DNA from: Bacillota bacterium
GTDB taxonomy: Bacteria; Bacillota; Dehalobacteriia; UBA4068
Reading direction: 5' to 3'
Assembly (NCBI GenBank): GCA_024679955.1
Contig: JAILCQ010000017.1
Location: 1 to 64,000 of the forward strand
Length of the DNA: 64,000 nt
Below, piece after piece: positions 17,515 to 25,216 of the stretch. Position numbers and translations under genes: made by a program. The stretch's first letter is position 1. Each line of letters begins with the position of its first letter. The notes under the pieces are model-generated. The model had not been told where the DNA came from, searched no databases, and worked only from the letters and a program-made list of their open reading frames with translations.

Positions 17515-17724
17515 TTAAAAATAGAACAACTCCTCAAACCGCTTGTCCAAGGCGATGCACAAAATCAATGCCAGCTTGGCCGTGGGATTGAACTGTCCCG
17601 TCTCGATGGAGCTGATGGTATTGCGGGACACGCCCACCATTTCGGCAAGCTGCGCCTGGGAAAGACCGACCTGCATCCGTATTTCCTTCAATCGGTTCTT
17701 CAGTATAAGTTTATCGCTCTTCAT
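17515..17724 (-). CDS. Small XRE-family transcriptional regulator
   Basis: A 69-residue protein that is almost only a helix-turn-helix: LKNRLKEIRMQVGLSQAQLA, then VGVSRNTISSIETGQFNPT. It matches the short Cro/CI-like regulators often found with a small membrane protein. It follows the DUF6442-like gene by 6 bases, with GGGTGA upstream of its ATG. The shared promoter carries two copies of a 19-base sequence containing CAAG-N4-CTTG, so autorepression is likely. Confidence 0.87.
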   Translation of the reverse strand: MKSDKLILKNRLKEIRMQVGLSQAQLAEMVGVSRNTISSIETGQFNPTAKLALILCIALDKRFEELFYF

Positions 17725-17730
17725 ATGGCG

Positions 17731-18069
17731 TCACCCGATAAGCCGCTTGATAAACAAAAGCGTAAAGAACAAAAATAAGCCGGCAAAAAGAACGGCCAGC
17801 AGCAATTCATGCCTTCTGTGCAGCTTCACATATTTCACCGTGAAAATCGTGCCCAGAATGCTGAAATAAATCATCCAGCTCTCGACGCTGACGACGTCGG
17901 TAAACCAAACCTGCAAAACGGCTACCAGACAACAGACAAGCATACCCACCTGCGCCGCGATTTTCCCGGCGGCGGCCAGGGTGAACAGCTCCATTTCGTC
18001 CGAGCCTTGATTGTCCTTTCTGCTCTTTGCCAAAATCTCTTCTTTATTCATGACCGTATCTCCATTCAT
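17731..18069 (-). CDS. Small membrane protein, DUF6442-like
   Basis: 112 residues: a charged N-terminus (MNKEEILAKSRKDN, preceded by six extra residues if the first ATG is used) and three hydrophobic segments (about 38-58, 63-78, 88-110). It resembles small membrane proteins (DUF6442, from memory) encoded beside short XRE regulators in Bacillota. Both candidate ATGs (18069, 18051) have a ribosome site, so the start is open. Function unknown. It is the first gene of a two-gene operon with the regulator. Confidence 0.65.
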   Translation of the reverse strand: MNGDTVMNKEEILAKSRKDNQGSDEMELFTLAAAGKIAAQVGMLVCCLVAVLQVWFTDVVSVESWMIYFSILGTIFTVKYVKLHRRHELLLAVLFAGLFLFFTLLFIKRLIG

Positions 18070-18081
18070 GCTCTCATCCCC

Positions 18082-18136
18082 TTGCCAAGTTTTCTTGTCA
18101 CACGCCGATTATACCATTGCCAAGTTTTCTTGTCAA
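18082..18136 (-). promoter_or_regulatory. Promoter with two operator repeats for the XRE operon
   Basis: TTGACA (18136-18131), 17-base spacer and TATAAT (18113-18108) are consensus. A 19-base sequence, TTGCCAAGTTTTCTTGTCA on the plus strand, occurs at 18117-18135 (over the -35 and spacer) and again, identical, at 18082-18100 (around and after the start site), 35 bases apart. Each copy contains CAAG-N4-CTTG dyad symmetry. Confidence 0.75.
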
Positions 18137-18252
18137 CAGCGAAATCAGCCCCTTCATAAAAAAAACCAGCACGCTGTCGCATTCCGGGCCTGTCCTGGCT
18201 GATACGGTACGGTAAAGGAAAAGAACGCAAAAGGAAAATCTCTGCCGACAAG

Positions 18253-18281
18253 TTGACAAATCAGGATGGGGCGTATACAAT
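18253..18281 (+). promoter_or_regulatory. Promoter of the AbiF-type RNA and gene
   Basis: TTGACA (18253-18258), 17-base spacer, TACAAT (18276-18281), reading into the structured leader and the HEPN gene. Confidence 0.7.
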
Positions 18282-18287
18282 ATAAAC

Positions 18288-18358
18288 GACAGGACCTCCC
18301 GCACCTCTCCGCGGCAACGCGTGACGTGACCCAGGGAGGACATTTTTATATGGGGTGC
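18288..18358 (+). ncRNA. Probable abiF-type structured RNA
   Basis: Between the promoter and the abi gene are CCTCCC (18295-18300) pairing with GGGAGG (18334-18339), and inside that a CGCG-GCAA-CGCG hairpin (18310-18321). In addition GCACC (18301-18305), within the first loop, can pair with GGTGC (18354-18358), which overlaps the ribosome site of the abi gene. That would make a pseudoknot. Structured RNAs are known upstream of AbiF-family genes. The pairings are seen; the family assignment is inferred from position and gene type. Confidence 0.55.
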
Positions 18359-18362
18359 AGAA

Positions 18363-19226
18363 ATGATAAAAGTAAAGGAACCCACAACCTATGAGGAACA
18401 AATAGCAAAATTGCGTTCTCGCGGATGCATGATCGCTGATGAAAATGAATGCCGTGCATTTTTAGAGCGCGTCAGCTATTACAGACTAAGCGCGTACTTT
18501 CTGCCTTTTATAAACAGAGATACGGATATGTATTCGCCCGGCATAACCTTTGAAAGAATCGTTCATATCTATGGGTTTGACCGCCGTCTGCGGCATTTGA
18601 TTTTCGCGGCGATTGAAGACGTCGAAATACACTTACGTTCCGCCTTTTCCTATTATCACGCGCATAAATACGGCGCAGAGGGATATTTAGTCGGCGGCAA
18701 TTTTTCCGACAAGCACGATGCGCAAAGATTTAAAGATAAATTGCAAAGGGAAATCGAAAACAACAAGAATGCGCCTTATGTCAAGCACCACATAGAGCGA
18801 TACGGCAACCGTTTCCCGCTATGGGTCGCCTGTGAACTGTTTTCCTTTGGTATGCTGTCCTATTTCTACGCCGATTTAAAAACGCAAGATGCGAAAAGGC
18901 TTGCTGCCAAATTATATCATACGATCCCGAAAAACATAAAAAGCTGGCTGCGGTGCTGTACAGATTTAAGAAACATCTGCGCCCACTATGGAAGACTGTA
19001 TTACCGTAAGTTCAGCGCGATCCCCGCAGCCATGGAATTGCAGCCAATGCAGCAAAGAAGCTTGTTCGGGGCAATTTTAGCCCTGCGAGCCTTACACCCG
19101 CATTCTCAAAAATGGAATAATGAATTTATAGCCGGTCTGCAAGCGATATTAGAACAGTATAATGCGGACATATGCCTTGAGCACATCGGTTTTCCGGATG
19201 ACTGGCTGGAAAAGCTAAGAAAATAA
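18363..19226 (+). CDS. Abi-like HEPN protein (AbiD/AbiF family, Abi_2)
   Basis: A 287-residue member of the abortive-infection family Abi_2. It carries the RX4H motif of HEPN RNases, R203-N-I-C-A-H208 (DLRNICAHYGRLYYR). An N-terminal motif SYYRLSAYFLPF (about 38-49) and FDRRLRHLI (about 72-80) are also typical. The expected role is phage defence by RNA cleavage, held in check until infection. It is markedly AT-richer than the flanking genes, which suggests transfer, and stands alone between the XRE operon and the tRNA cluster. A structured RNA precedes it. The true trigger is unknown. Confidence 0.86.
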   Translation: MIKVKEPTTYEEQIAKLRSRGCMIADENECRAFLERVSYYRLSAYFLPFINRDTDMYSPGITFERIVHIYGFDRRLRHLIFAAIEDVEIHLRSAFSYYHAHKYGAEGYLVGGNFSDKHDAQRFKDKLQREIENNKNAPYVKHHIERYGNRFPLWVACELFSFGMLSYFYADLKTQDAKRLAAKLYHTIPKNIKSWLRCCTDLRNICAHYGRLYYRKFSAIPAAMELQPMQQRSLFGAILALRALHPHSQKWNNEFIAGLQAILEQYNADICLEHIGFPDDWLEKLRK

Positions 19227-19280
19227 AAACCCCACGCCCATACCGCAAAAAGCACAAATCTTCATAGATGCAAAGACGAC

Positions 19281-19328
19281 AAAACCCCTGCCAAATGCCG
19301 CATAATCACGTCACCTAGCAGGGGTTTT
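19281..19328 (-). terminator. Terminator of the tRNA cluster
   Basis: AAAACCCCTGC (19328-19318) pairs with GCAGGGGTTTT (19291-19281) across a 26-base loop, and the T run follows on the minus strand. Confidence 0.65.
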
Positions 19329-19332
19329 CTAT

Positions 19333-19408
19333 TGGTGAGCCATCGGCGACTCGAACGCCGGACACCCTGATTAAAAGTCAGGTGCTCTACCGACTGAGCT
19401 AATGGCTC
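19333..19408 (-). tRNA. tRNA-Lys (anticodon UUU)
   Basis: 76 bases with encoded CCA. Acceptor GAGCCAT/ATGGCTC, anticodon arm CCTGA-CTTTTAA-TCAGG with anticodon TTT, T loop GTTCGAG. Last of three tRNAs in one transcript. Confidence 0.95.
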
Positions 19409-19413
19409 ATATT

Positions 19414-19488
19414 TGGCTGGGGTGGCAGGATTCGAACCTACGAATGTCGATTCCAAAGACCGATGCCTTACCGCTTGGCTACACCCCA
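19414..19488 (-). tRNA. tRNA-Gln (anticodon UUG)
   Basis: 75 bases with encoded CCA. Acceptor TGGGGTG/CACCCCA, anticodon loop CTTTGGA with anticodon TTG, T loop GTTCGAA. Confidence 0.95.
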
Positions 19489-19491
19489 GCA

Positions 19492-19568
19492 TGGGGTGGA
19501 TGAAGGGTTTCGAACCCTCGGGTGCCGGAGCCACAATCCGGTGCGTTAACCGCTTCGCCACATCCACC
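19492..19568 (-). tRNA. tRNA-His (anticodon GUG)
   Basis: 77 bases with encoded CCA, including the extra 5' G (G-1) opposite discriminator C, diagnostic of tRNA-His. Acceptor GTGGATG/CATCCAC, anticodon loop TTGTGGC with anticodon GTG. Confidence 0.95.
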
Positions 19569-19582
19569 ATGACGCGAGATTT

Positions 19583-19611
19583 ATAATACCAAAAAAACAA
19601 AGGCTTGTCAA
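19583..19611 (-). promoter_or_regulatory. Promoter of the tRNA-His/Gln/Lys cluster
   Basis: TTGACA (19611-19606), 17-base spacer rich in T, TATTAT (19588-19583), 15 bases before tRNA-His. Confidence 0.75.
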
Positions 19612-19668
19612 TGCTTTTTCGCAGGGAAAATCATTCTTTTTCCGGCTTTTCTTCGACAGGAGGCCGCA

Positions 19669-21231
19669 TCAACCGGCGCTGCCCTCCAAAGGATAAAAAC
19701 CCATCCCTTCGATAAAGCTCTCGGCATACATCAGATCCGCCGACAGATCCACTCTTTCGATGGCGGCGGCCAGCTTTTCGCTTTCCGACAGACAGCGCCA
19801 ATTGCTCAGGGCCAAATACGCCCCTTGCCAGGCCGCGTTGCCGATAGAACGGACCTTTTCCGCGGGCAAAGCTGGCAGCAAGCCCACCGCCAGGGCGGAA
19901 GCGGGACGGATATGCGCGCCATAGGACTCCGCCAGCAGCGCCTGCTCCACATCCCCAGGCTCCGCGTCCATTTGCGCCAACAGCGCCTGGCAGGCGGCAT
20001 ATACGCCGCTTTTGGCCAATTGGAATTGCCGCACGTCGTCCTGATTCAAATAGATTTCTTCCCCCTTGGCCCCTTCCGGGGAAAGGATCAAACGCCTGTC
20101 GCCCATGGCCTCGTCAAAATGCCGGGACAAACGAGGCGGCAGGTCGCCGGGGATGAGAAAACGGCCTTCCGCGTCCAGCATACCCGCGTCCAGCAAAGCA
20201 TGGATGGCGGAGATCAAACCGGCGCCGCAAATGCCGGCGGGTTTGCCGTCGCGCACGGTGTGCAAAAACAGGTCGTCCTCGATGATCACCTGGGTGATGG
20301 CGCCGGTCACGGCATAGGTGCCGCAATTGATATTGCCGCCCTCCAGGGCCACGGTGGGTACGGAAGCGGCCAATATCCGCCCCCGACCGGCCAAAATGAT
20401 TTCGCTGCTCATGCCCAGATCCACCAACATAGTAAAGGCAGGCCGGTCTTTTTTGGCCAGCAATTCCACGGAAAGACAGGCCGCCACCGTATCGCAGCCG
20501 ATATCGGCGCTGGCGTCCGGCAAAATATAGCATTTTGCCTGCTCCGGGATGTTTTTCAAACCCAATTCCCCGGCGGAAAAGCAGCAATAGCGCTGCATTT
20601 GCCGGGGCAGATCCCGCAGCCAAAAAGAAACGGTATGATGATTGGCCGCCAAGGTGACCGCATGGATCTCCTCAGGGGCAATCCCGCCTTTGGCGGTAAC
20701 GCGGCAAATCAGGCTGTCGATATCGGCGGACAAAACGCGGGACATGGCCGCCCCGTCCTCCGGGTGCTGCTTCAGCCAGTTCAGACGGTCGGGGATATCC
20801 CGGCCAAAGCGGTTTTGCCCGTTGTGGGTGGCGGATAAAAAGGGGATGTTCAACCCCTTCATATTGACCAGACCCGCCGCTATGGTTCCCGTGCCGGCGT
20901 CCACCACCAAACCGTAGCCGCCGGCCAAAGGCTGCCCCGGCAGATGTTCCTGGGCGCCGGCCAAATATATCACTGCATCGCCGCAGATGCGCCGGCCGCC
21001 GGCCAGCATCCAGCCTTCGGTCAGCTCCGCCTGGCTGAAAGCGGCTTCTTCCGCCTGGGGGTCTTCCGCCGGCGATATCGCCCCTTTTTCCAGCCGCACC
21101 CGGTCGCCGTTTTCCTGATCCGGAGTCACCAACCCCGCCACCAGCAGCAGCGTATACAAAACGTCGCCCGCATTGGCGTACAAGGTTTTTTCTTGGGGCA
21201 ACACTTCTATTTTATACTGTTCTTTTTTCAT
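19669..21231 (-). CDS. RACo/RamA-like corrinoid-protein activator lacking its iron-sulfur ligands
   Basis: 520 residues of the DUF4445 ASKHA-type family that reductively reactivates corrinoid proteins using ATP. Visible motifs are VVDAGTGTIAAGLV (about 108-121), SATHNGQNRFGRDI (about 133-146), LVDLGMSSEI (about 268) and GICGAGLISAIHALLDAG (about 333-350). Canonical members begin with a 2Fe-2S ferredoxin domain (CxxxxCxxC plus LAC). Here that region (residues 5-95) keeps the fold-like pattern, but the Cys loop is gone and LAC reads LAG, leaving only a single Cys (RRICGD). It overlaps ispF by 4 bases. It may serve the MttB-type or homocysteine methyltransferases nearby, and may need an outside electron donor. 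Confidence 0.8.
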   Translation of the reverse strand: MKKEQYKIEVLPQEKTLYANAGDVLYTLLLVAGLVTPDQENGDRVRLEKGAISPAEDPQAEEAAFSQAELTEGWMLAGGRRICGDAVIYLAGAQEHLPGQPLAGGYGLVVDAGTGTIAAGLVNMKGLNIPFLSATHNGQNRFGRDIPDRLNWLKQHPEDGAAMSRVLSADIDSLICRVTAKGGIAPEEIHAVTLAANHHTVSFWLRDLPRQMQRYCCFSAGELGLKNIPEQAKCYILPDASADIGCDTVAACLSVELLAKKDRPAFTMLVDLGMSSEIILAGRGRILAASVPTVALEGGNINCGTYAVTGAITQVIIEDDLFLHTVRDGKPAGICGAGLISAIHALLDAGMLDAEGRFLIPGDLPPRLSRHFDEAMGDRRLILSPEGAKGEEIYLNQDDVRQFQLAKSGVYAACQALLAQMDAEPGDVEQALLAESYGAHIRPASALAVGLLPALPAEKVRSIGNAAWQGAYLALSNWRCLSESEKLAAAIERVDLSADLMYAESFIEGMGFYPLEGSAG

Positions 21232-21746
21232 ACCGTTATCCCAAAACTTCCTTTAGAATAAGCGTTTTTTATCGCCGTCCGTTCCAGCAAAACCACGGCC
21301 TGGGCGGCGATGCCTTCACCCCGGCCGCAATAGCCCATATGCTCGCTGGTCTTGCCCTTTACCGACATCTGACCGGCGTCGATGCGCAGGGTTTGGGCAA
21401 TATTCTGGCGCATCTCCAGGATAAACGGCGCGATTTTCGGCGCCTGGGCGATCACCACGGCGTCGACATTCTCCACCCGCCAGCCTTCCCGCCGCAGCAA
21501 ATCGCCGGTGCAGGCCAACAGGGCCAGGCTGGATATCCCGGCATAGGCCGGGTCCGTATCGGGAAAATGGCCGCCGATATCGCCCAAGGCCGCCGCGCCC
21601 AGCAAAGCGTCGATGATCGCATGCAGCAATACGTCGGCGTCGCTATGCCCGGCCAATCCTTTGTCAAAGGGTATGGATACGCCGCCTAAAATCAAAGGAC
21701 GCCCTTCTACCAACCGATGCGCGTCCCAGCCGATACCTACTCGCAT
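21228..21746 (-). CDS. ispF: 2-C-methyl-D-erythritol 2,4-cyclodiphosphate synthase
   Basis: IspF of 172 residues, cyclising CDP-ME-2-phosphate in the MEP route to isoprenoids. Zinc ligands D8 and H10 (GWDAH) and the HSDADVLLHAI motif (about 34-44) are intact, as are the DIGGHFPDTD loop and the KGKTSEHMGYCGRGEGIAA end. Length slightly exceeds the usual 157 because of a short C-terminal tail. It overlaps ispD by 10 bases, so translation is probably coupled. Confidence 0.96.
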   Translation of the reverse strand: MRVGIGWDAHRLVEGRPLILGGVSIPFDKGLAGHSDADVLLHAIIDALLGAAALGDIGGHFPDTDPAYAGISSLALLACTGDLLRREGWRVENVDAVVIAQAPKIAPFILEMRQNIAQTLRIDAGQMSVKGKTSEHMGYCGRGEGIAAQAVVLLERTAIKNAYSKGSFGITV

Positions 21747-22429
21747 GTTCTTTCCCGCCTTTTTTGCAATACCATTTCCGCTATGGCCAAATCATCGGCA
21801 TAGGTCAATTTCAAATTGGCGTTTTTGGCCATGATCACCGCCACCGGCACCCCCAAACGTTCCACCAGGCAGGAATCGTCGGTAGCAATAAATTCATCCT
21901 TCTCCGCCTGGGCATAAGCCCGCTGCAACAGGTTGGGGCGAAAAACCTGAGGCGTTTGAGCGGCCACCAGCATGCTGCGATCCAGGCTTTTTCCCACCAG
22001 GCTGCCGGCGCAGGTCTTCACGCTGTCGGTCACCGGCCCGGCCAATATGGCCGCCCCGCTTAAATAGGCGGCGGAAACCAATGCCGTAAAATCCAAAGCG
22101 GTCAGCAGAGGCCGGGCCGCGTCATGTACGGCCACCAGATCCGCTTCCGGCGGCACCAGGGCCAAAGCGGCCCGTATCGACTCCTGCCGGCTGGCGCCGC
22201 CGGGGATCACCGCCTTCACCTGGGGATAGGCCGCGCAGATCTCTTCGATCCGCGGCATATCCGCCGCATTGGCCGTCACCACGATATGCTGTACCGACGG
22301 CTCTTCCGCAAACAAATCCAAACTATGGGCCAGCACCGGTTTCCCCGCCAGATCCAGCAAGGGCTTATTCACCGGCAAACCCATGCGGCGGGCCACACCG
22401 GCCGCCGCTATGATCACGCTGATATACAT
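21737..22429 (-). CDS. ispD: 2-C-methyl-D-erythritol 4-phosphate cytidylyltransferase
   Basis: IspD of 230 residues, transferring CMP to methylerythritol phosphate, the third step of the MEP pathway. The nucleotide-binding start IIAAAGVARRMG, the GGASRQESIR motif (about 77-86), VHDAARPLL and AAQTPQVFR are all present. The gene begins directly after yacL and overlaps ispF; with carD and yacL this is the classic Bacillota order. Confidence 0.96.
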   Translation of the reverse strand: MYISVIIAAAGVARRMGLPVNKPLLDLAGKPVLAHSLDLFAEEPSVQHIVVTANAADMPRIEEICAAYPQVKAVIPGGASRQESIRAALALVPPEADLVAVHDAARPLLTALDFTALVSAAYLSGAAILAGPVTDSVKTCAGSLVGKSLDRSMLVAAQTPQVFRPNLLQRAYAQAEKDEFIATDDSCLVERLGVPVAVIMAKNANLKLTYADDLAIAEMVLQKRRERTCE

Positions 22430-23530
22430 TTATCCCGCCGTTTTGGCGAACACCATCCTTCCCGCAGCGGTCTGCAATACGCTGGTCACCACCACGTCCA
22501 CATTTTTGCCCACATACCGGCGGCCGTTTTCCACCACGATCATGGTGCCGTTGTCCAGATAGGCTACGCCCTGGCCGGGCTCCTTACCTTCTTTGATCAC
22601 AGTCACCTGCATTTCCTCGCCGGGCAGCATCACCGGTTTCACGGCATTGGACAATTCATTGATATTCAATACCTTCATACCCTGCAATTGGGCCACTTTG
22701 TTCAGGTTGAAATCATTGGTCACCACCACGCCCCGCAAATCCTGGGCCAATTTCAACAATTTGGAATCCACTTCGGCGATGTCCGGATAATCCTTGTCCC
22801 AAATCACGATGCGGTTGGCAAAAGCGTTGCGCATCCAGTTTAAGGTATCCAAACCGCCCCGTCCCCGATTGCGTTTCAGAGAATCGCTGCTGTCGGCGAT
22901 ATGCCGCAATTCTTCCAAAACAAAATTGGCCACGATCAGATCCCCTTCCAGAAAACCGGTTTGGCAGATGTCGGCGATCCGGCCGTCTATAATGACGCTG
23001 GTATCCAAAATCTTTGGCGGTATTTTCCACTGTTTTTTCTCTTTTTTCTTCGGGGGCGCGGCTTCGCCCTTTTCCTTGTCCCCGCTTTGCCAGGAACGGC
23101 TGAGCAGCTGACCGATCTCCTCCCGTTTGCGATAGCCGACCAAAAGGCCGATATAACCGATAAGAACCAAACAAATGATCGCCAAATACGTGCCGATCAC
23201 CGAAATCCGCGCCACCGCGGAACCAATAAGACTGGCGATAATTAAGCCAGCGATAAGTCCGATTACACAACTGATGATATCCGTGGTTTTCATAGCCGTT
23301 ACCACACCCACCAGTTTTTCCGTAGTTTTTTCCAACCATCTCACCATTTTGGGAGCCAATAAAAGACCGAAGACCGCCATAAGCAAGGCCGCCGCCACCA
23401 AAACGGGCCAATAATACGCCGCATACTTGCCCAACAGCCACGGCCCCAATAAACTGGAGACCAACAATAAACCGATCACCGCAAACAACAGGCAAATGAG
23501 GCCATATACCGCTTTTTTCATCATTCTCAC
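22430..23530 (-). CDS. yacL: PIN/TRAM domain membrane protein, YacL-like
   Basis: 366 residues. Four hydrophobic segments (about 8-28, 38-58, 85-105, 112-130) anchor it in the membrane. A PIN nuclease-like domain (about 175-290, [15 protein letters not shown] and the acidic residues of the fold) and a TRAM RNA-binding domain (about 305-366) follow. The YacL family is widespread in Bacillota, with proposed RNA or DNA processing roles not firmly settled. It is downstream of carD, with a separate possible promoter in the 240-base gap. Confidence 0.9.
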   Translation of the reverse strand: MRMMKKAVYGLICLLFAVIGLLLVSSLLGPWLLGKYAAYYWPVLVAAALLMAVFGLLLAPKMVRWLEKTTEKLVGVVTAMKTTDIISCVIGLIAGLIIASLIGSAVARISVIGTYLAIICLVLIGYIGLLVGYRKREEIGQLLSRSWQSGDKEKGEAAPPKKKEKKQWKIPPKILDTSVIIDGRIADICQTGFLEGDLIVANFVLEELRHIADSSDSLKRNRGRGGLDTLNWMRNAFANRIVIWDKDYPDIAEVDSKLLKLAQDLRGVVVTNDFNLNKVAQLQGMKVLNINELSNAVKPVMLPGEEMQVTVIKEGKEPGQGVAYLDNGTMIVVENGRRYVGKNVDVVVTSVLQTAAGRMVFAKTAG

Positions 23531-23726
23531 CTCCTTTATCGCTTCTATATAAATAGAATAGCGTGCATATATAATAATGGTATGCGCCGGCCGTTAGAAA
23601 AGGCCAAAACGGCGCAACGCCGCTTTGGCCGCAATCAAGCCCAAACGCCTTGCCCAACAGGAAGCCGCCGGCCAGTTTCCCGGGCATTTACCGGCAACCC
23701 CTATTTTTACTGCATAGGATACCATC

Positions 23727-23755
23727 AGTATAGAAAAAAACACCGGCAAATGCAA
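23727..23755 (-). promoter_or_regulatory. Putative yacL promoter
   Basis: TTGCAT (23755-23750), 17-base spacer, TATACT (23732-23727). It would give a leader of about 190 bases before yacL. Confidence 0.45.
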
Positions 23756-23768
23756 GCGTTTTCTTCGA

Positions 23769-24287
23769 TCATTTTGTGGCGTTCGCCGGTGCGGAATCGT
23801 CCTTCCGGCGGCCGTCAAACAAACGGTTCAAGGAATCCGCCGCTTCTTCCGCCGGCATTTCTTTGGCCAAAACGATCTCGCTCAGCAGAATCTTGCGGGA
23901 GGTCTCCAGCATTTTCTTTTCTCCGGCGGAAAGTCCCCGGGTCAAATCCCGCACCATCAGATTGCGCACCACTTCGGCCAATTGGCAAATATCGCCGCTT
24001 TTGATTTTGTCCATATTCTCCCGATAGCGGCGATTCCAATTGTCCTCCCAGGGGGAAGCCTCTCCCTGCAATATGTCTTTGACCAAAGCCAAGGTTTCGT
24101 CATCGCTCACCGGGCGCATACCGATTTTGTCCACGGTATCCACCGGCACCATAACATTCAGCTCGCCAACGCTCAGGCGCAAAATATAATAGCGGCGTTT
24201 TTCACCCAGCACTTCTTTTTGCTCGATCGCTTCGATGATCCCCGCGCCATGCACCGGATATACGACTTTTTCGCCAATTTTAAACAT
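23769..24287 (-). CDS. CarD family transcriptional regulator
   Basis: A 172-residue CarD/CdnL-type protein that binds RNA polymerase beta through its N-terminal Tudor-like domain and stabilises promoter complexes. The start MFKIGEKVVYPVHGAGIIEAI is typical, and the helical C-terminal domain contains WNRRYRENMDKI. I place the start at ATG 24287, with GGGAG just upstream; the frame also has an ATG ten codons earlier without a ribosome site. It heads the carD-yacL-ispD-ispF order and has two consensus-like promoters in tandem. Confidence 0.92.
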   Translation of the reverse strand: MFKIGEKVVYPVHGAGIIEAIEQKEVLGEKRRYYILRLSVGELNVMVPVDTVDKIGMRPVSDDETLALVKDILQGEASPWEDNWNRRYRENMDKIKSGDICQLAEVVRNLMVRDLTRGLSAGEKKMLETSRKILLSEIVLAKEMPAEEAADSLNRLFDGRRKDDSAPANATK

Positions 24288-24421
24288 ACCGGCTCCCTGC
24301 TGCTTTGTCAGCTTCATCCGCCAAATTTTTCTTAGCGCCAGCGCCCATCGACCAACGACGCCGCCGCCGGGCCCATTGCCGCCAATCCATAGGCGAGGCC
24401 GGGGCAGTCTAAGATATCTTT

Positions 24422-24451
24422 ATTGTAGCAAAAGAGCCATGCCTATGTCAA
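24422..24451 (-). promoter_or_regulatory. carD promoter, downstream copy
   Basis: TTGACA (24451-24446), 18-base spacer, TACAAT (24427-24422), about 135 bases before the carD start. Confidence 0.6.
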
Positions 24452-24463
24452 ATTAAAAATAGT

Positions 24464-24492
24464 ATTTTACCATAGGAATATTTGCTTGTCAA
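24464..24492 (-). promoter_or_regulatory. carD promoter, upstream copy
   Basis: TTGACA (24492-24487), 17-base spacer, TAAAAT (24469-24464), 42 bases upstream of the second promoter. Confidence 0.6.
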
Positions 24493-24511
24493 TATTTTAT
24501 AGGCCTCGCCG

Positions 24512-25171
24512 TCAAGATTTTCCTACGTCGGGGCCAGGACCTTTTGGCTGCGCCCCTTCCTTTCGCCACAGGGCCACAAAATACTCGTTCAACTGGCGAC
24601 GGCGGCGGGGACTGCTTAAGAATCCGCCGTCGTAATTGCAGGCCAACAGCAAATAATGCTCCAACACCGGGGCCAAAACGGAATAGGCGGCGCTTTGAAA
24701 GTCCATGGTGCGGATTTCCCCGGCGGCGGCCCGTTTCTTCAATTCGCCGGGCAGCCAGGCGTAGATTTGGCGGAAAAATCTTTCCAGCTGCCGCCGGAAG
24801 TCTTCTTCCATGTTTCGCCATTCTTTTACCAAAATCACCGCCAATTGTTGCTGGGCCTGGGTGTGAGTCAGGCACATTTGCCAAAACTGATCCAAGAATT
24901 CCGTCAAAGGCAGCCGGGACAGATCCGGCCAGCAGCGTTTTACCTCTTCCATAAGCTCTTGTGCCTGGTTTTGGATCAGGGCCTGAAAAATCTCTTTTTT
25001 CCCTTGGGGAAAATAATGATACAACAAGCCGTCCGCCACCCCCGCCAGCCGGTTGATGCTGCGCACGCCGGTGGCGCTGTAGCCGTGTTCGCCAAACAAA
25101 GCCAAAGCCGCCGCCAATAATTTCTCCCGGCTGGCTTCCGCCTGTTTCAGCCGGCTGCTTTCTTCCGTCAT
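24512..25171 (-). CDS. TetR/AcrR family repressor of the RND pump operon
   Basis: 219 residues. The N-terminal helix-turn-helix is standard: REKLLAAALALFGEHGYSAT, then VRSINRLAGVADGLLYHYFP. The C-terminal helical domain would bind an inducer and form a dimer. It lies 45 bases downstream of the RND permease on the same strand, so the pair should be one transcript. A dyad TTGAAC-N4-GTTCAA at the operon promoter is the probable operator, making this an autoregulated efflux unit. The inducer is unknown. Confidence 0.9.
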   Translation of the reverse strand: MTEESSRLKQAEASREKLLAAALALFGEHGYSATGVRSINRLAGVADGLLYHYFPQGKKEIFQALIQNQAQELMEEVKRCWPDLSRLPLTEFLDQFWQMCLTHTQAQQQLAVILVKEWRNMEEDFRRQLERFFRQIYAWLPGELKKRAAAGEIRTMDFQSAAYSVLAPVLEHYLLLACNYDGGFLSSPRRRRQLNEYFVALWRKEGAQPKGPGPDVGKS

Positions 25172-25216
25172 CGTACTCGCCCCCTAACCTGATCTGACTT
25201 GACCGGTTCTCCGGTT

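Noticed and set aside
12084-19568. Integrated phage or integrative element in the accessory stretch
   Set aside because: No integrase, phage or conjugation gene and no flanking direct repeats were seen.
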